NCBI RefSeq assembly: GCF_902499115.1
Contig: NZ_CABVPN010000036.1
Coordinates: forward strand, 1-64,000
DNA length: 64,000 bases
Direction of reading: 5' to 3'
From: Burkholderia diffusa
Lineage (GTDB): Bacteria; Pseudomonadota; Gammaproteobacteria; Burkholderiales; Burkholderiaceae
Both the position numbers and the translations under genes were made by a program. Shown in pieces: positions 34,830 through 43,870 of the stretch. How positions within the stretch are numbered: the first letter of the stretch is position 1; each line of letters begins with the position of its first letter. The notes beneath the pieces were generated by a model that saw only the letters and a program-made list of their open reading frames with translations, was not told the DNA's origin and ran no database searches.

Positions 34830-35624
34830 CTACGATGAACCGGCGGATGTCGGCGCTGTCTTTGTGCTGACCGCATGCACCGTGATCCGCGCTTGCGAAT
34901 GGAACGGATCGAGCTGCTCGGGCAGCGCTGCGTCGTCCGTCACGAGCGTCCAGTCGCGCTCGAGCGGCGTCCAGTGCTGCTGGCTTGCGCGTCCGAGCTT
35001 GTCGGCGGTGACGAGCACGAAGACCTCCGCTGCCTGTCGCATCACGCACTCCTTCAGGTATGACTGCTCGCTGCTCGCCTCGCACAAGCCCAGTTCGGCG
35101 ACCACGCCGTCCGCGCCGAGGAACGCCTTGTCGACGCTCAGGCGACTCAGCGCGATCTGCGCGAGCGGCCCAAGCGTGCTCATGCTGGACGACCGGACGT
35201 CGCCGCCGATCACCGTCACCTGAACGCCCGACGCGACGAGCGGGCTCACGACCAGCAGGTTGTTGGTGACGACGTGAACGGCTGTCCGGCCGGCAAGCAG
35301 GCGCGCCAGCGCCGCAGTCGTGGTGCCACCGTCGAGGAACACGGTGTCGCCGTCCTCGACATACGCGCTCGCCGCGTGCGCGATCGCTTCCTTCTGTTCC
35401 TGCGAACTGACGCGCCGCTCCTCGAGCGAGGGCTCGGGCTCATGGCCGCCGACCGCGGCGGCACCGCCGTAAGTGCGCAGAATGCGGCGGTCGCTCGCGA
35501 GCGCACGCAGATCCCGGCGAACCGTGGCTTCCGACATCCCGAAGTGCTCGCACAACGTCGCAACGTCCGTCATGCCCCCGAGCACGGCCTGCAGCATCGC
35601 CTCCCGGCGCCTGGTCACTTTCAT
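34830..35624 (-). CDS. DeoR-family transcriptional regulator
   Basis: Starting at ATG 35624 (MKVTRRREAMLQAVLGGMTD), the 264-residue protein has a DeoR N-terminal HTH (LCEHFGMSEATVRRDLRALA) and the DeoR C-terminal sensor domain with FLDGGTTTAAL, VTNNLLV, VIGGDVR and a later GLCEASSEQSYLKECVM. Regulators of this family usually repress sugar or sugar-acid operons and respond to a phosphorylated intermediate. Here the DUF1537 kinase would make such an intermediate. It lies inside the operon, so autoregulation is likely. The palindrome at 43101 upstream of the first gene is a candidate operator. Confidence 0.9.
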   Translation of the reverse strand: MKVTRRREAMLQAVLGGMTDVATLCEHFGMSEATVRRDLRALASDRRILRTYGGAAAVGGHEPEPSLEERRVSSQEQKEAIAHAASAYVEDGDTVFLDGGTTTAALARLLAGRTAVHVVTNNLLVVSPLVASGVQVTVIGGDVRSSSMSTLGPLAQIALSRLSVDKAFLGADGVVAELGLCEASSEQSYLKECVMRQAAEVFVLVTADKLGRASQQHWTPLERDWTLVTDDAALPEQLDPFHSQARITVHAVSTKTAPTSAGSS

Positions 35625-35728
35625 GTGCGTGAATTCCTGGTCTGATCCAATGGGCGCGCTGGTCTGCGCCTCGAGACCGACAAGTTTATCCAATTGCCGC
35701 AGTGACCGGCTGGTTGCACCGTAGGGTG

Positions 35729-36916
35729 TCATCGGCCGCGAATCCACGCCTCGTCGACGCGCACGTACTTGATCTTCTGGCGGAACCAGGTGAATGCGAT
35801 GTGCAGCGCGCCATCTTGCGACTGCACGATCGACGGATACGAGTATTCCCGGTTGCGCTGGTCTGCCGAGTTGTTCGTCATGCAGTAGCCGTCACCGATT
35901 TCCAGGTTGCGGCGGCGCCGCCACGTCTTGCCGCCGTCTTCGGAGATGGCCAGCGACATCGGCGCGCGTGGCGCGCCCCAGAACGCGGTGCCACGCGCGG
36001 ACGCCTTCTGGTCGCGCAACTCGCCGTTGTCCTCGGAGTCTTCGATGTCGTCGTACAGCGATGCGCGGCGCTCCGTGCTGTGCGACGCATCGCTTTCGTT
36101 GAACACGAGCGCGAGGTGACCGTTCTGCAGCACCGTGAACTGGATAGACGAATTGTTGTTCGGCACCTCGGTCGGCTCGGGCGCGCTCCATGTGCGGCCG
36201 TCCGTCGAGCGGCTCGCGTAGACGAAGTCCGCCCAGCGGCTGCGATAGAGTGCCAGCAGCGAGCCGTCGTGCAGCACGTGAACGTTCATGTGCACGCACC
36301 CGACGCTGTTGGGCACTTCATGCAGGGTCCACGACGCGCCCTGGTCGTCGGAAACCATGACCGCGCTGACATCGTCATTGCCGACCCAGCGCTCGCCGGG
36401 CTCCGTGCGGCACAGAAATACGGGGCAAATCCACGTGCCGCTGTCCAAGGTGATGATCGGCTGGCGGACGAACGTCCCCGGGCGATCGAACAGGGTTTCG
36501 ACGGGGCCCCAGGTGATGCCGCCGTCCGTCGACACGCGGCGGCGCACGATCGCGGTGTTCTGATGCCCTGACAATTGCGCGGTGTAGATCAGCCACAGGC
36601 GGCCGTCCGGCGCGGTGAACAGCACCGGGTTCTGTTCCGAGCGTGTCGGGTCGTCCGACAGCTTGTGGGGCGACGACCACGCGTTCGTCCCGGCCGCGAG
36701 ACGCGACATGTAGATGGAGACGTCGGGAATGCCTTCTTGCGTACCGCCGAACCAGACGCACAGAAGGTCGCCGTTGTCGAGGCAGTGCAGATTGGCCGCG
36801 TGGTTCTGCACGCAGGCGGTCGGCAGAAACGCTTCTTGCCGTTGCGCGTCGGCATACGCCGTGCGAACGCAATGATCCGAAGCGGCGCTTGCCGCGTCAA
36901 GCAGGTTCGTGCTCAT
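35729..36916 (-). CDS. Sialidase-fold (BNR_2) protein without a signal peptide
   Basis: The 395-residue protein starts at ATG 36916 (MSTNLLDAASAASDHCVRTA) and shows four Asp-box-like repeats (STDGGITW, SDDQGASW, STDGRTW, SEDGGKTW), the hallmark of the six-bladed sialidase beta-propeller. The conserved family pattern GDLLCVWFGGTQEGIPDVSI and SEQNPVLFTAPDGRLW is that of bacterial exo-alpha-sialidase-like proteins (BNR_2). There is no N-terminal hydrophobic signal, so it should act in the cytoplasm on an imported compound rather than strip host sialic acid. It lies 23 bases after the symporter gene in the same operon. True sialidase activity is not shown by the sequence. Confidence 0.85.
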   Translation of the reverse strand: MSTNLLDAASAASDHCVRTAYADAQRQEAFLPTACVQNHAANLHCLDNGDLLCVWFGGTQEGIPDVSIYMSRLAAGTNAWSSPHKLSDDPTRSEQNPVLFTAPDGRLWLIYTAQLSGHQNTAIVRRRVSTDGGITWGPVETLFDRPGTFVRQPIITLDSGTWICPVFLCRTEPGERWVGNDDVSAVMVSDDQGASWTLHEVPNSVGCVHMNVHVLHDGSLLALYRSRWADFVYASRSTDGRTWSAPEPTEVPNNNSSIQFTVLQNGHLALVFNESDASHSTERRASLYDDIEDSEDNGELRDQKASARGTAFWGAPRAPMSLAISEDGGKTWRRRRNLEIGDGYCMTNNSADQRNREYSYPSIVQSQDGALHIAFTWFRQKIKYVRVDEAWIRGR

Positions 36917-36939
36917 GAAATGTTTCTCGAGTTGCGAGG

Positions 36940-38358
36940 TTAGTGCGATTCGCGATGCGTGAGCTGCTTGTCGCGAAGGTTCGAGCCTTCGCCATGAAAC
37001 AACAGCTTGGCGACGACCAGCACGATCGCGGGGGTGACGAGTGCGACGTACATGTTGTCGATGCCGAACGGATTGCCGAGCAGGTACCAGACCGTTGTGG
37101 CGATCGTCGCGAAGATGAGCGCCGAGACGGCGCCGCGCTTGCCGCTGAAGAACGGCAGGTAGATCCCGATCAGCGCAATGATCGACACGGACAGGCGCAG
37201 CGCGCGGCTGAAGAACGATAGCGCGAGAATCTGCGGGACGAACAGCACGAAGAGCAGCGGGAGGAAGCCTACGATCAGCGAGATCCAGCGCGTCATTCTC
37301 AGCTCGACATCGGGCGTCGGCTTGAAGCGCGGCACATAGAAGTCCTTGACGATCAGCGAAGCGATCGCCAGCGCGACGGTGCATACGCTGACGAAGATGG
37401 ATGCCACGAGCGAAATCGTGACGACGCCGGCAAGGATGGGATTCATGTGCTGCAGGAACACCGGCAGCGCGTACAGGCTCTTGATGTCCGGATACAGGTA
37501 CTTGGCGGTCACGCCGATGAAGCCGAGCGCGAGGGCGATCGGCACGCACAGGAACGCGGCGATCAGCGCAGATGCACGCGCGCCCTCGGGGCTACGGGTC
37601 GACGAGATGGCCTGGATGATGAATTGTGTCGAGAAGATCGCGCCGGCCGTGCCGATGATCCATGCGCCGATCGTGCCGCCGGACAGCGCCCCCGTCCACG
37701 TGAAATAGTGTGCGGGCATGTGTTGAGCCATCGGCTTGATGCCGCCCGACAGTTTCCATGCGACGCCGACCAGGATGGCGATGCCGAGCAGCTTCACGGC
37801 GCTGTGAACGACGGTCAGATATGCGACGCTCTTGAGGCCGCCCCAGACGAAATAGATGGTGCTGACGATGGCAGTGATGAAGGCGGCCGTCGGCAGGTCG
37901 ATGCGCATGACTGTCGAGATCGCCGCCGCCCCGCTCACGTAGTTGCCCACGTTCACCACGAACAGCGCATAGATCATGATCGCGGAGACGGCTAGCTTCG
38001 CGCCATGGCCGTACCGCTGGGCGATGAATCCGGAAATGGTGAACTCGCCGGACGCATACAGTCGCTTGGCCATGAACAGGCCGAAGAACAGAAAGCCGAT
38101 GGCTGCCGCCAGGACCGACCACGAGGCGGCGAAGCCGGCCGAGAAGGCTTCCTGCGAAGTCCCGACGGTCGATTTGGCGCCGATGAATTCCGACATCAGC
38201 AGGATGGCGACCACCAGCGCGGGCATCGAGCGCCCGGCCACCATGAACTGTTCGGAATTACGGCTGCGCAGGCGAATGCTGATCACGCTCGTAATCACGA
38301 TGTAGACGACCACCATGCCGATGATGGTGGCTGTGTCCAAATAACTGAAGGTGGCCAT
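36940..38358 (-). CDS. Sodium:solute symporter (SSS family)
   Basis: ATG 38358 is preceded by GGAGAC and opens MATFSYLDTATIIGMVVVYI. The 472-residue protein has about 13 hydrophobic helices and SSS-family motifs: SEFIGAKSTVGTSQEAF in the first core helices, a conserved RYG, and FSTQFIIQAISSTRSPEGAR later. Family members move sugars, sialic acid, amino acids or carboxylates with Na+. It sits between pdxA2 and the sialidase-fold gene, so it is the obvious importer for the pathway. The substrate cannot be read from the sequence. Confidence 0.92.
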   Translation of the reverse strand: MATFSYLDTATIIGMVVVYIVITSVISIRLRSRNSEQFMVAGRSMPALVVAILLMSEFIGAKSTVGTSQEAFSAGFAASWSVLAAAIGFLFFGLFMAKRLYASGEFTISGFIAQRYGHGAKLAVSAIMIYALFVVNVGNYVSGAAAISTVMRIDLPTAAFITAIVSTIYFVWGGLKSVAYLTVVHSAVKLLGIAILVGVAWKLSGGIKPMAQHMPAHYFTWTGALSGGTIGAWIIGTAGAIFSTQFIIQAISSTRSPEGARASALIAAFLCVPIALALGFIGVTAKYLYPDIKSLYALPVFLQHMNPILAGVVTISLVASIFVSVCTVALAIASLIVKDFYVPRFKPTPDVELRMTRWISLIVGFLPLLFVLFVPQILALSFFSRALRLSVSIIALIGIYLPFFSGKRGAVSALIFATIATTVWYLLGNPFGIDNMYVALVTPAIVLVVAKLLFHGEGSNLRDKQLTHRESH

Positions 38359-38468
38359 CTCTTGTCTCCACGTTACCTTCGGTTGATGTGTGTTCGGGTG
38401 TGTCGGGCGATCCGGCATGTTCCTGCCGGTATCGCCCGTTGGCCGATGCGCGTCGTTGCGGGCGCTGC

Positions 38469-39494
38469 TTACGCGGCGCTTGCGACGGGCGACGGCTCGT
38501 TGCGTCGCGTCGCGAGGTCCACGGCCTGGCGGAAGGCTTCCAGCAGGCTGCGCTCGTCGGCGATGCCCTTGCCGGCGATGTCGAAGGCGGTGCCGTGGTC
38601 GACCGACGTGCGGATGACCGGCAGGCCGACCGTCACGTTCACACCGGCTTCGAGGCCCATCACCTTCACCGGCCCGTGACCCTGGTCGTGATACATCGCG
38701 ACGACCACGTCGAAATCACCGCGGCCCGCGCGGAAGAACAGCGTATCCGCCGGCAGCGGGCCTTCTACGTCCCAGCCGCGTGCCTGCAGGACCTGAACCG
38801 CGGGCACGATCTTCTCTTCCTCCTCGCCATAGCCGAACAGGCCGTTCTCGCCGGCGTGGGGATTGATGCCGCATACGCCGATGCGGGGATTCGCGATACC
38901 GGCACGAACCAGCGTGTCGTGTGCACGCTCGATCGTGCGTTGCACGAGGCCCGGCTCGATCTTGCGAATCGCGTCGAGCAGGCCGATGTGCGTCGTCACG
39001 TGAATCACGCGGAGATTGGGCGCGACCAGCATCATCGACACTTCGTCGATGCCCGTCAGGTGCGCCAGCATTTCGGTGTGACCCGGGAAAATATGGCCGC
39101 CTGCATGCAACGCTTCCTTGTTGAGCGGTGCCGTGCAGATCGCGTCGAGCTCGCCGTTCGACGTCAGCTCCACGGTGCGCGCGATGTATTGATACGCGGC
39201 GTCTCCGGCGATCGCAGAAAGCTTGCCATAGGGCAGGTCGGCCGGAATCAGCGCCATGTCGATACAATCGACCACGCCCACGCGGAACGCGCCTTCGGAC
39301 GGACGGCTGACGGCACACACCTCGAGGTCGACGCCCGTCCGGCGGCCGGCGTCCCGCAGGCGTGCTGCGTCGCCGATGACCACGGGGCGGCATTGCTCAT
39401 ACACGGATGCGTGCGCAAGGCTCTTCATGATGATTTCCGGTCCGACGCCGGCTGCGTCGCCCATGGTGATACCGATGATGGGACGGTTGTCCAT
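38469..39494 (-). CDS. pdxA2: PdxA2-type 4-phospho-sugar-acid dehydrogenase
   Basis: ATG 39494 follows AAGGA at the right spacing; the product of 341 residues is full length for PdxA. Metal-binding His residues of the family are visible in VTTHIGLLDA, INPHAGENG and AMYHDQGHGPVKV, and the N-terminal PIIGITMGDAAGVGPEI is diagnostic. PdxA proper makes pyridoxine precursors, but copies next to a DUF1537 kinase (PdxA2) act on D-threonate or D-erythronate 4-phosphate, oxidising and decarboxylating them towards dihydroxyacetone phosphate. The kinase gene lies 11 bases upstream. I infer the catabolic role from this pairing. Confidence 0.92.
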   Translation of the reverse strand: MDNRPIIGITMGDAAGVGPEIIMKSLAHASVYEQCRPVVIGDAARLRDAGRRTGVDLEVCAVSRPSEGAFRVGVVDCIDMALIPADLPYGKLSAIAGDAAYQYIARTVELTSNGELDAICTAPLNKEALHAGGHIFPGHTEMLAHLTGIDEVSMMLVAPNLRVIHVTTHIGLLDAIRKIEPGLVQRTIERAHDTLVRAGIANPRIGVCGINPHAGENGLFGYGEEEEKIVPAVQVLQARGWDVEGPLPADTLFFRAGRGDFDVVVAMYHDQGHGPVKVMGLEAGVNVTVGLPVIRTSVDHGTAFDIAGKGIADERSLLEAFRQAVDLATRRNEPSPVASAA

Positions 39495-39505
39495 GGCAGT
39501 TTCCT

Positions 39506-40783
39506 TCACAAATTGGTTTGAGCTGTATTGGTCGTCTTGCCGTCATTCGCAAGCCGGCGCCACGCGTGATGGATCGACGCGGGCTGGCCGAAGCCGCCCG
39601 CCTTGGTCACGACGGGGAGTGTCTTTCCTTGCAGCCGGCATTCGAGGAGCGGCATGCCGTCCTCGATTTCGTCGACGACCCGCAAGGCGCTCGCGCCGGC
39701 TGCGGTGAGCAGCGCGCGCGCTGTTTCGCCGCCCGTCGCGATGATCCCGCCTGCGTGGCGCACGGCGGGCGCCAGCAACGCGGCAAGACGGTTGCAGAAC
39801 AGCAGGCCGTCCTGCACATCACCGCGCTGCGTCTGGCTCAACGAGACCACCACATGCTGGCCGCGACGCAGGGCGTCGCATACGACAGTCGTCACGTCGT
39901 TGCGCGGGTCATCCAGCGCTGCGACAGCGACCTCGAGCGCTACAAGGCTGGCGCCGGCGTTGACCTTGAGGCACTCCAGCTGCGCATGCGAGATGCTCGA
40001 CATGCTGCCGACGACCGTGAGCACGGGGCCTTGCGGATCCTCGCGATCGGCCGCCGGGCCGGTCGTGCTTCGGATTGGCGCCAGCGCCTCGATGACGGCG
40101 GGCGCCAGACCTGCCGAGCCCACCCAGAATACGTCGTCGAGCATGGCCGATGCGCGGGCGATGCGTTGCAGATCATCGTCGGACTCCGCATCGCACACGA
40201 CGGCTTGCGCGCCGTCGGTTTGCCACTGGCGCAGGTATGCCGCGAGCGTGTCCGGTTCGCCGCGGACCGCGCCGATTGTCGCGTATGCGACGCGCAGATC
40301 CTCGGCTGAAAGCAGCGCAACCAGGTCGGCCTTGCCAGGGATGTTTTCGTTACGCCAGTATTCGCTCGCTTCGACCGGCACGCCGCGAACCCATTGGCGG
40401 CCGTCTCGCGTCGTGCGTCCGGATGCCGGGTAGGCGGGGCAGACGATCGCCATGCCGAGGACTGACGCCAGTGCGGCGACTTCAGCAGCGACATTGCCTC
40501 GCAACGTAGAATCCACCTTCTTGTAGACGCGCGTGCCTGCACGCGACAGCGACTCGACGGCGGCGACGTTGCGTCGGGCGGCCACGTCCTTCGATGCGCG
40601 GCGCGAGTCCACGTCGACCGACAGGATGTCGATGCCGCTCATCGGCGCCGGCGCATGCTGCGTGTCGAGCACGACCATCGCCGTCAATCCGTGACGCAAG
40701 CCGGCCACCGCGCAATCGGCCGCGCCCGACAGGTCGTCGGCGACGATCAGCAGCCGCGGTGCGTCCTGTGTGACCGTGTTCAT
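39506..40783 (-). CDS. DUF1537 four-carbon acid-sugar kinase
   Basis: The ATG at 40783 overlaps the stop of the alcohol dehydrogenase gene as ATGA. The 425-residue protein opens RLLIVADDLSGAADCAVAGL, the DUF1537 N-terminal signature, with KKVDSTLRGNVAAE and a C-terminal nucleotide-binding domain containing ATGGETARALL. This family was shown to phosphorylate D-threonate, L-threonate, D-erythronate or related acids at O4. Together with PdxA2 it completes the core of such a pathway. The exact stereoisomer is not readable. A longer open frame upstream is an antisense/out-of-frame extension through two other genes and is not part of it. Confidence 0.9.
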   Translation of the reverse strand: MNTVTQDAPRLLIVADDLSGAADCAVAGLRHGLTAMVVLDTQHAPAPMSGIDILSVDVDSRRASKDVAARRNVAAVESLSRAGTRVYKKVDSTLRGNVAAEVAALASVLGMAIVCPAYPASGRTTRDGRQWVRGVPVEASEYWRNENIPGKADLVALLSAEDLRVAYATIGAVRGEPDTLAAYLRQWQTDGAQAVVCDAESDDDLQRIARASAMLDDVFWVGSAGLAPAVIEALAPIRSTTGPAADREDPQGPVLTVVGSMSSISHAQLECLKVNAGASLVALEVAVAALDDPRNDVTTVVCDALRRGQHVVVSLSQTQRGDVQDGLLFCNRLAALLAPAVRHAGGIIATGGETARALLTAAGASALRVVDEIEDGMPLLECRLQGKTLPVVTKAGGFGQPASIHHAWRRLANDGKTTNTAQTNL

Positions 40784-41946
40784 GGCAGCAGGCGACGGTA
40801 GATCGACTTCATGTCGTCGAGCGTCAGCGCCTTCGGATTGTTGCCGAGCAGGCGCTTGACCTTCGATGCCGCAATCGCCAGCGCGTCGAGATGTTCTTCC
40901 GACACGCCGAATTTGCGCAAGTCCTGCGGAATGTCGACGGCCGCCGTCCATTCCACCATCTTGTCGATCAGTTTGCGTGCTGCGACCGGGTCCGAATCCG
41001 TTGTCGCAGCCAGGTCGAGTGCGCGCGCAACGTTCGACAGCCGGCCTTCGATCGCATCGAGGTTGAAGGCCATCACGTGCGGCAGCAGCATCGCGTTCGC
41101 GACGCCGTGCGTGACGTTGAACATCCCGCCGAGCGGGTAGGCCAGCGCATGCACGGCGGCCGTGCCGGCGGCGGTGAGTGCGAGGCCGCCGTACATCGAC
41201 CCGAGCATCATCGCTTCGCGTGCCTTCAGCGATTGACCGTTTTCGTACGCCTCGACGATGTTCGCGCCGATCAGGCGCATCGACTCCATCGCGTACATGT
41301 CGCTGATCGGGTTCGCCTTCGTCGAGATGTACGATTCGAGCGCATGCACGAACGCGTCCATGCCGGTCGCGGCCGTAATCGGCTTCGGCAGGCCGAGCGT
41401 CAGTTCCGCATCGAGAATCACGATTTTCGGCAGCAGGTGACGACTGACGATTCCCACCTTCAACGATTCGTCCGGCAGCGTAACGATTGCGTTGGGCGTG
41501 ACTTCGGAGCCGGTGCCGGCGGTCGTCGGCACCAGGATCATCGGCACGCCGGGGTGCTTGACGAGGTCGATGCCGAGCCAGTTGCGCAGCGGTTCGTCGT
41601 TGGTCAGCCGGACCGCGAACAGCTTCGCCGCATCGAGCACGCTGCCGCCGCCGATCGAGAGAATCGCCTGCGGCGCAAAAGGCTCGATCTGCTCCTTGTA
41701 CACTGTCTCGACGTTGCCGATGGTCGGCTCCGGCTCGACGCCGCGAATGATGCGCACGTCGACGTCTTTCGCTTTGAGCGATTCGATCACGCGATCGGCG
41801 ACACCCAGCGCTTCCATTGCGGGCTGCGTGATCAGCGCGATGCGCTCGACCGGCGTATCGAGCAACGACAGCTTGTCTGGGAGCGTGGCGAGGCTGCCGG
41901 CGCCGTGGACGATGTGCTTGACAGTCTGGAAGTGATAAGTCGTCAT
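40780..41946 (-). CDS. Iron-containing (group III) alcohol dehydrogenase
   Basis: The 388-residue protein is full length for the family. It has the NAD-binding GGGSVLDAAK motif, VPTTAGTGSEVTPNA, and metal-ligand histidines in VHALESYIS, VHALAYPLGGMFNVTHG and neighbouring segments. Family members reduce or oxidise small aldehydes and alcohols (lactaldehyde, 1,3-propanediol, methanol). It lies 14 bases after the aldolase gene and overlaps the kinase gene, so it should act on an aldehyde formed by the aldolase or on an alcohol precursor of the acid sugar. The substrate is unknown. Confidence 0.92.
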   Translation of the reverse strand: MTTYHFQTVKHIVHGAGSLATLPDKLSLLDTPVERIALITQPAMEALGVADRVIESLKAKDVDVRIIRGVEPEPTIGNVETVYKEQIEPFAPQAILSIGGGSVLDAAKLFAVRLTNDEPLRNWLGIDLVKHPGVPMILVPTTAGTGSEVTPNAIVTLPDESLKVGIVSRHLLPKIVILDAELTLGLPKPITAATGMDAFVHALESYISTKANPISDMYAMESMRLIGANIVEAYENGQSLKAREAMMLGSMYGGLALTAAGTAAVHALAYPLGGMFNVTHGVANAMLLPHVMAFNLDAIEGRLSNVARALDLAATTDSDPVAARKLIDKMVEWTAAVDIPQDLRKFGVSEEHLDALAIAASKVKRLLGNNPKALTLDDMKSIYRRLLP

Positions 41947-41960
41947 GCTGATGACCTGTT

Positions 41961-42857
41961 TCAGTGGCCGCGTGCGGCGTCGTGGTAAATGGAGAGCGCT
42001 TGCGCCAGCCGCTCGCGCGCACTGTCGTCAAGCGGTTGCGCGGGAGACCGCGCGGGCCCCGCGGGCATCCCGAGCATCTGCGCGGCGGTTTTAAGCACGA
42101 CGGGCATCGTGCCCAGCGCGAACGCGTCGCGTAGCGCGCGCAGCGATTCCTGGGCGGCGCGCGCGCCGGCGATGTCGCCGGCCTGGAACTTGTTCCAGAT
42201 CGACATGACCACGTGCGGGACGGCATTGGTCGTCGCGGCGACCGCACCGTCGCCACCCGCGATCAGCGTCCAGAGAATCATCGAGTCGGTGCCGGTGAAG
42301 ACCGCGAAGTCGTCTCGCCGCAGGTTGATCAGCTGCAGCAAGCGATCGAAGTCGCCGCCGCTGTCCTTGATGCCGCGGATGTTCGAGATCTCCGACAGGC
42401 GGCGCACGGTATCGACCGTCAGCGTGATGCCCGCTTTCGCGGGGATCGTGTAGAGCATGACCGGCAGCTGCGTTGCTTCTGCGATCTTCTTGTAGTGCGC
42501 GTAGAGCTCGGGCTGCGTCGCGCCGTTGAAATACGGTGTGATCACCGATACGGCATCCACGCCGACCTCGGTCATCTTCCGGTTCAGGTCGATCACGTCA
42601 CGCGTCGCGTAGGCGCCGGTGCCGGCGATGACGGGCACGCGCGAACGGGCCTGGCTGACCGTGATGCTCGCGATGCGCAGCTTCTCTGCTTCGCTCAGTG
42701 CGATGAATTCGCCGTTGGTACCGAGGACGAAGAGCCCGTGCACGCCCGACTCGATCAGTCGTTCGACCAGCGCGCGCAGACCCTCTTCATCGACGTTCTC
42801 GTCTGCCGTCATCGGCGTGATCAGCGCGGGAACGATCCCCTTGAACGACATTGACAT
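41961..42857 (-). CDS. DapA/NanA-family aldolase (class I)
   Basis: The 298-residue protein starts at ATG 42857 after a GGAGC site. It has the pyruvate-carboxylate motif GTNGEFIALS, the conserved Tyr in VMLYTIPAKAG and the Schiff-base Lys in IRGIKDSGGDFD. The fold family includes dihydrodipicolinate synthase, N-acetylneuraminate lyase and keto-sugar-acid aldolases or dehydratases. As first gene of a catabolic operon it is more likely to be an aldolase or dehydratase releasing pyruvate than a lysine-biosynthesis enzyme. The specificity residues do not settle which, although the sialidase-fold gene in the same operon makes a sialic-acid-like substrate worth testing. Confidence 0.88.
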   Translation of the reverse strand: MSMSFKGIVPALITPMTADENVDEEGLRALVERLIESGVHGLFVLGTNGEFIALSEAEKLRIASITVSQARSRVPVIAGTGAYATRDVIDLNRKMTEVGVDAVSVITPYFNGATQPELYAHYKKIAEATQLPVMLYTIPAKAGITLTVDTVRRLSEISNIRGIKDSGGDFDRLLQLINLRRDDFAVFTGTDSMILWTLIAGGDGAVAATTNAVPHVVMSIWNKFQAGDIAGARAAQESLRALRDAFALGTMPVVLKTAAQMLGMPAGPARSPAQPLDDSARERLAQALSIYHDAARGH

Positions 42858-43446
42858 GCTTGCTCCATCGAGGACGGGACGGCCGGTGGAATCGCCGTCT
42901 CCGGGGTTATGCCGGAATCAGTGGGGCCGAGCGCCGGCGGCAGAGACCGCGTCGCTGAGCACGCCATCCGATGCAATTCGTATGAGGGAACGCGTTGTCC
43001 GTCATGTTCTTCGATGGACTTGCGCGGTTCGATCAAAAATTTGCTTGATGTGTGCATTCTAGCGGATATCGTGATCGATTCAGTCAATGAAAACCCTTAT
43101 ATGATCGAATCGATCATTTTTGGTCGTTTGCGGAAAGAAATGCGACAGACTTGGCTCCAGACCGCGCGTTGCACCCCGTTGCAATGAGTTGGGCCAGAAG
43201 AGCGGCCAGTGGCGGCGAAGGCCTGGACGCACAGCGCTTGACCTGCAGAGGAGTTTGATTCTCGTGAGCGCGAGGTATCTGATCGGAACGAGCAAATCGG
43301 CGATTCGCTTTGGTGCGTTTGAATGGCCCCGGGGGCGATGCCGCTGTCATCCGCAGTGGGTTGGTCAGTCCATGGCGAATGCTGACGATCCGAGAATAGC
43401 CCGTTGCATCGGTCTTGGAGCTGACCCTGTAATCCCGGACACAGCA
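42858..43446. other. Promoter region of the catabolic operon
   Basis: No gene is convincing in these 589 bases. The part nearest the aldolase start (43010-43130) is AT-rich and contains two GATCGATT-type elements, including a perfect palindrome described separately. The rest is featureless up to the IS remnant. Confidence 0.5.
43101..43117. promoter_or_regulatory. Perfect 8-1-8 palindrome upstream of the catabolic operon
   Basis: ATGATCGA, one A, then TCGATCAT. It lies 244 bases upstream of the aldolase ATG. A related element, TGATCGATT, sits 29 bases away at 43072, so this looks like a tandem operator. The DeoR protein encoded in the operon is one candidate binder; a GntR-type regulator elsewhere is another. 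Confidence 0.55.
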
Positions 43447-43575
43447 TCACACCAAGGATGCTGAACCCATCGCACGTCGGAACGCTCGTGGCGAACGATA
43501 TTTCAACGCGCTCTGGGGAGGCTTCTCGTTGTAATGCTCGACGGCGATAGCCAGGTTGCGTGCCGCAGTCGTTCA
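43447..43575 (-). mobile_element. IS3-family transposase C-terminal remnant
   Basis: On the minus strand the sequence reads RNLAIAVEHYNEKPPQSALK and YRSPRAFRRAMGSASLV before a stop at 43447-43449. This is the conserved tail of IS3-family orfB proteins (HYNEx.PHSALKYRSPREFRR). An in-frame stop and loss of everything upstream show that it is dead. The adjacent plus-strand sequence GACCCTGTAATCCCGGACA is probably the old IS end. Confidence 0.65.
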
Positions 43576-43870
43576 GCGTCGTTCGCTTCGCCCCAACCTC
43601 AATTCGCTGTCGCGTGCCGATCCTGTCGTCGGGACGAGCGCGCCAGCAAGCTAGGGAGCCTTGTCGTCACAGCGTGATTGCCTGTTGAAACTCGGGTTCC
43701 GCGCAACGCGTGAGCGCGACTGCCGGCCCGGCGATGGCGCCGCAGGGGAGTTGACACTTTCCAGTGCGCGTCGCGCTTCGGCCGGCAGCCGCACCGTATA
43801 TCGACCGGATTGCGCGGCAACGCACGCGCCGGGCGCGATGCGATTCCGACGCGACAGCCATGCGCTTTCG

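Noticed and set aside
36917..37549. Upstream extension of the sialidase-fold frame into the symporter gene
   Set aside because: The conserved protein starts at ATG 36916, and the extension is an alternative frame of the symporter.
40784..42256. Upstream extension of the DUF1537 kinase frame through two other genes
   Set aside because: The extension is out of frame with the alcohol dehydrogenase and the aldolase. The conserved DUF1537 N-terminus begins at ATG 40783.
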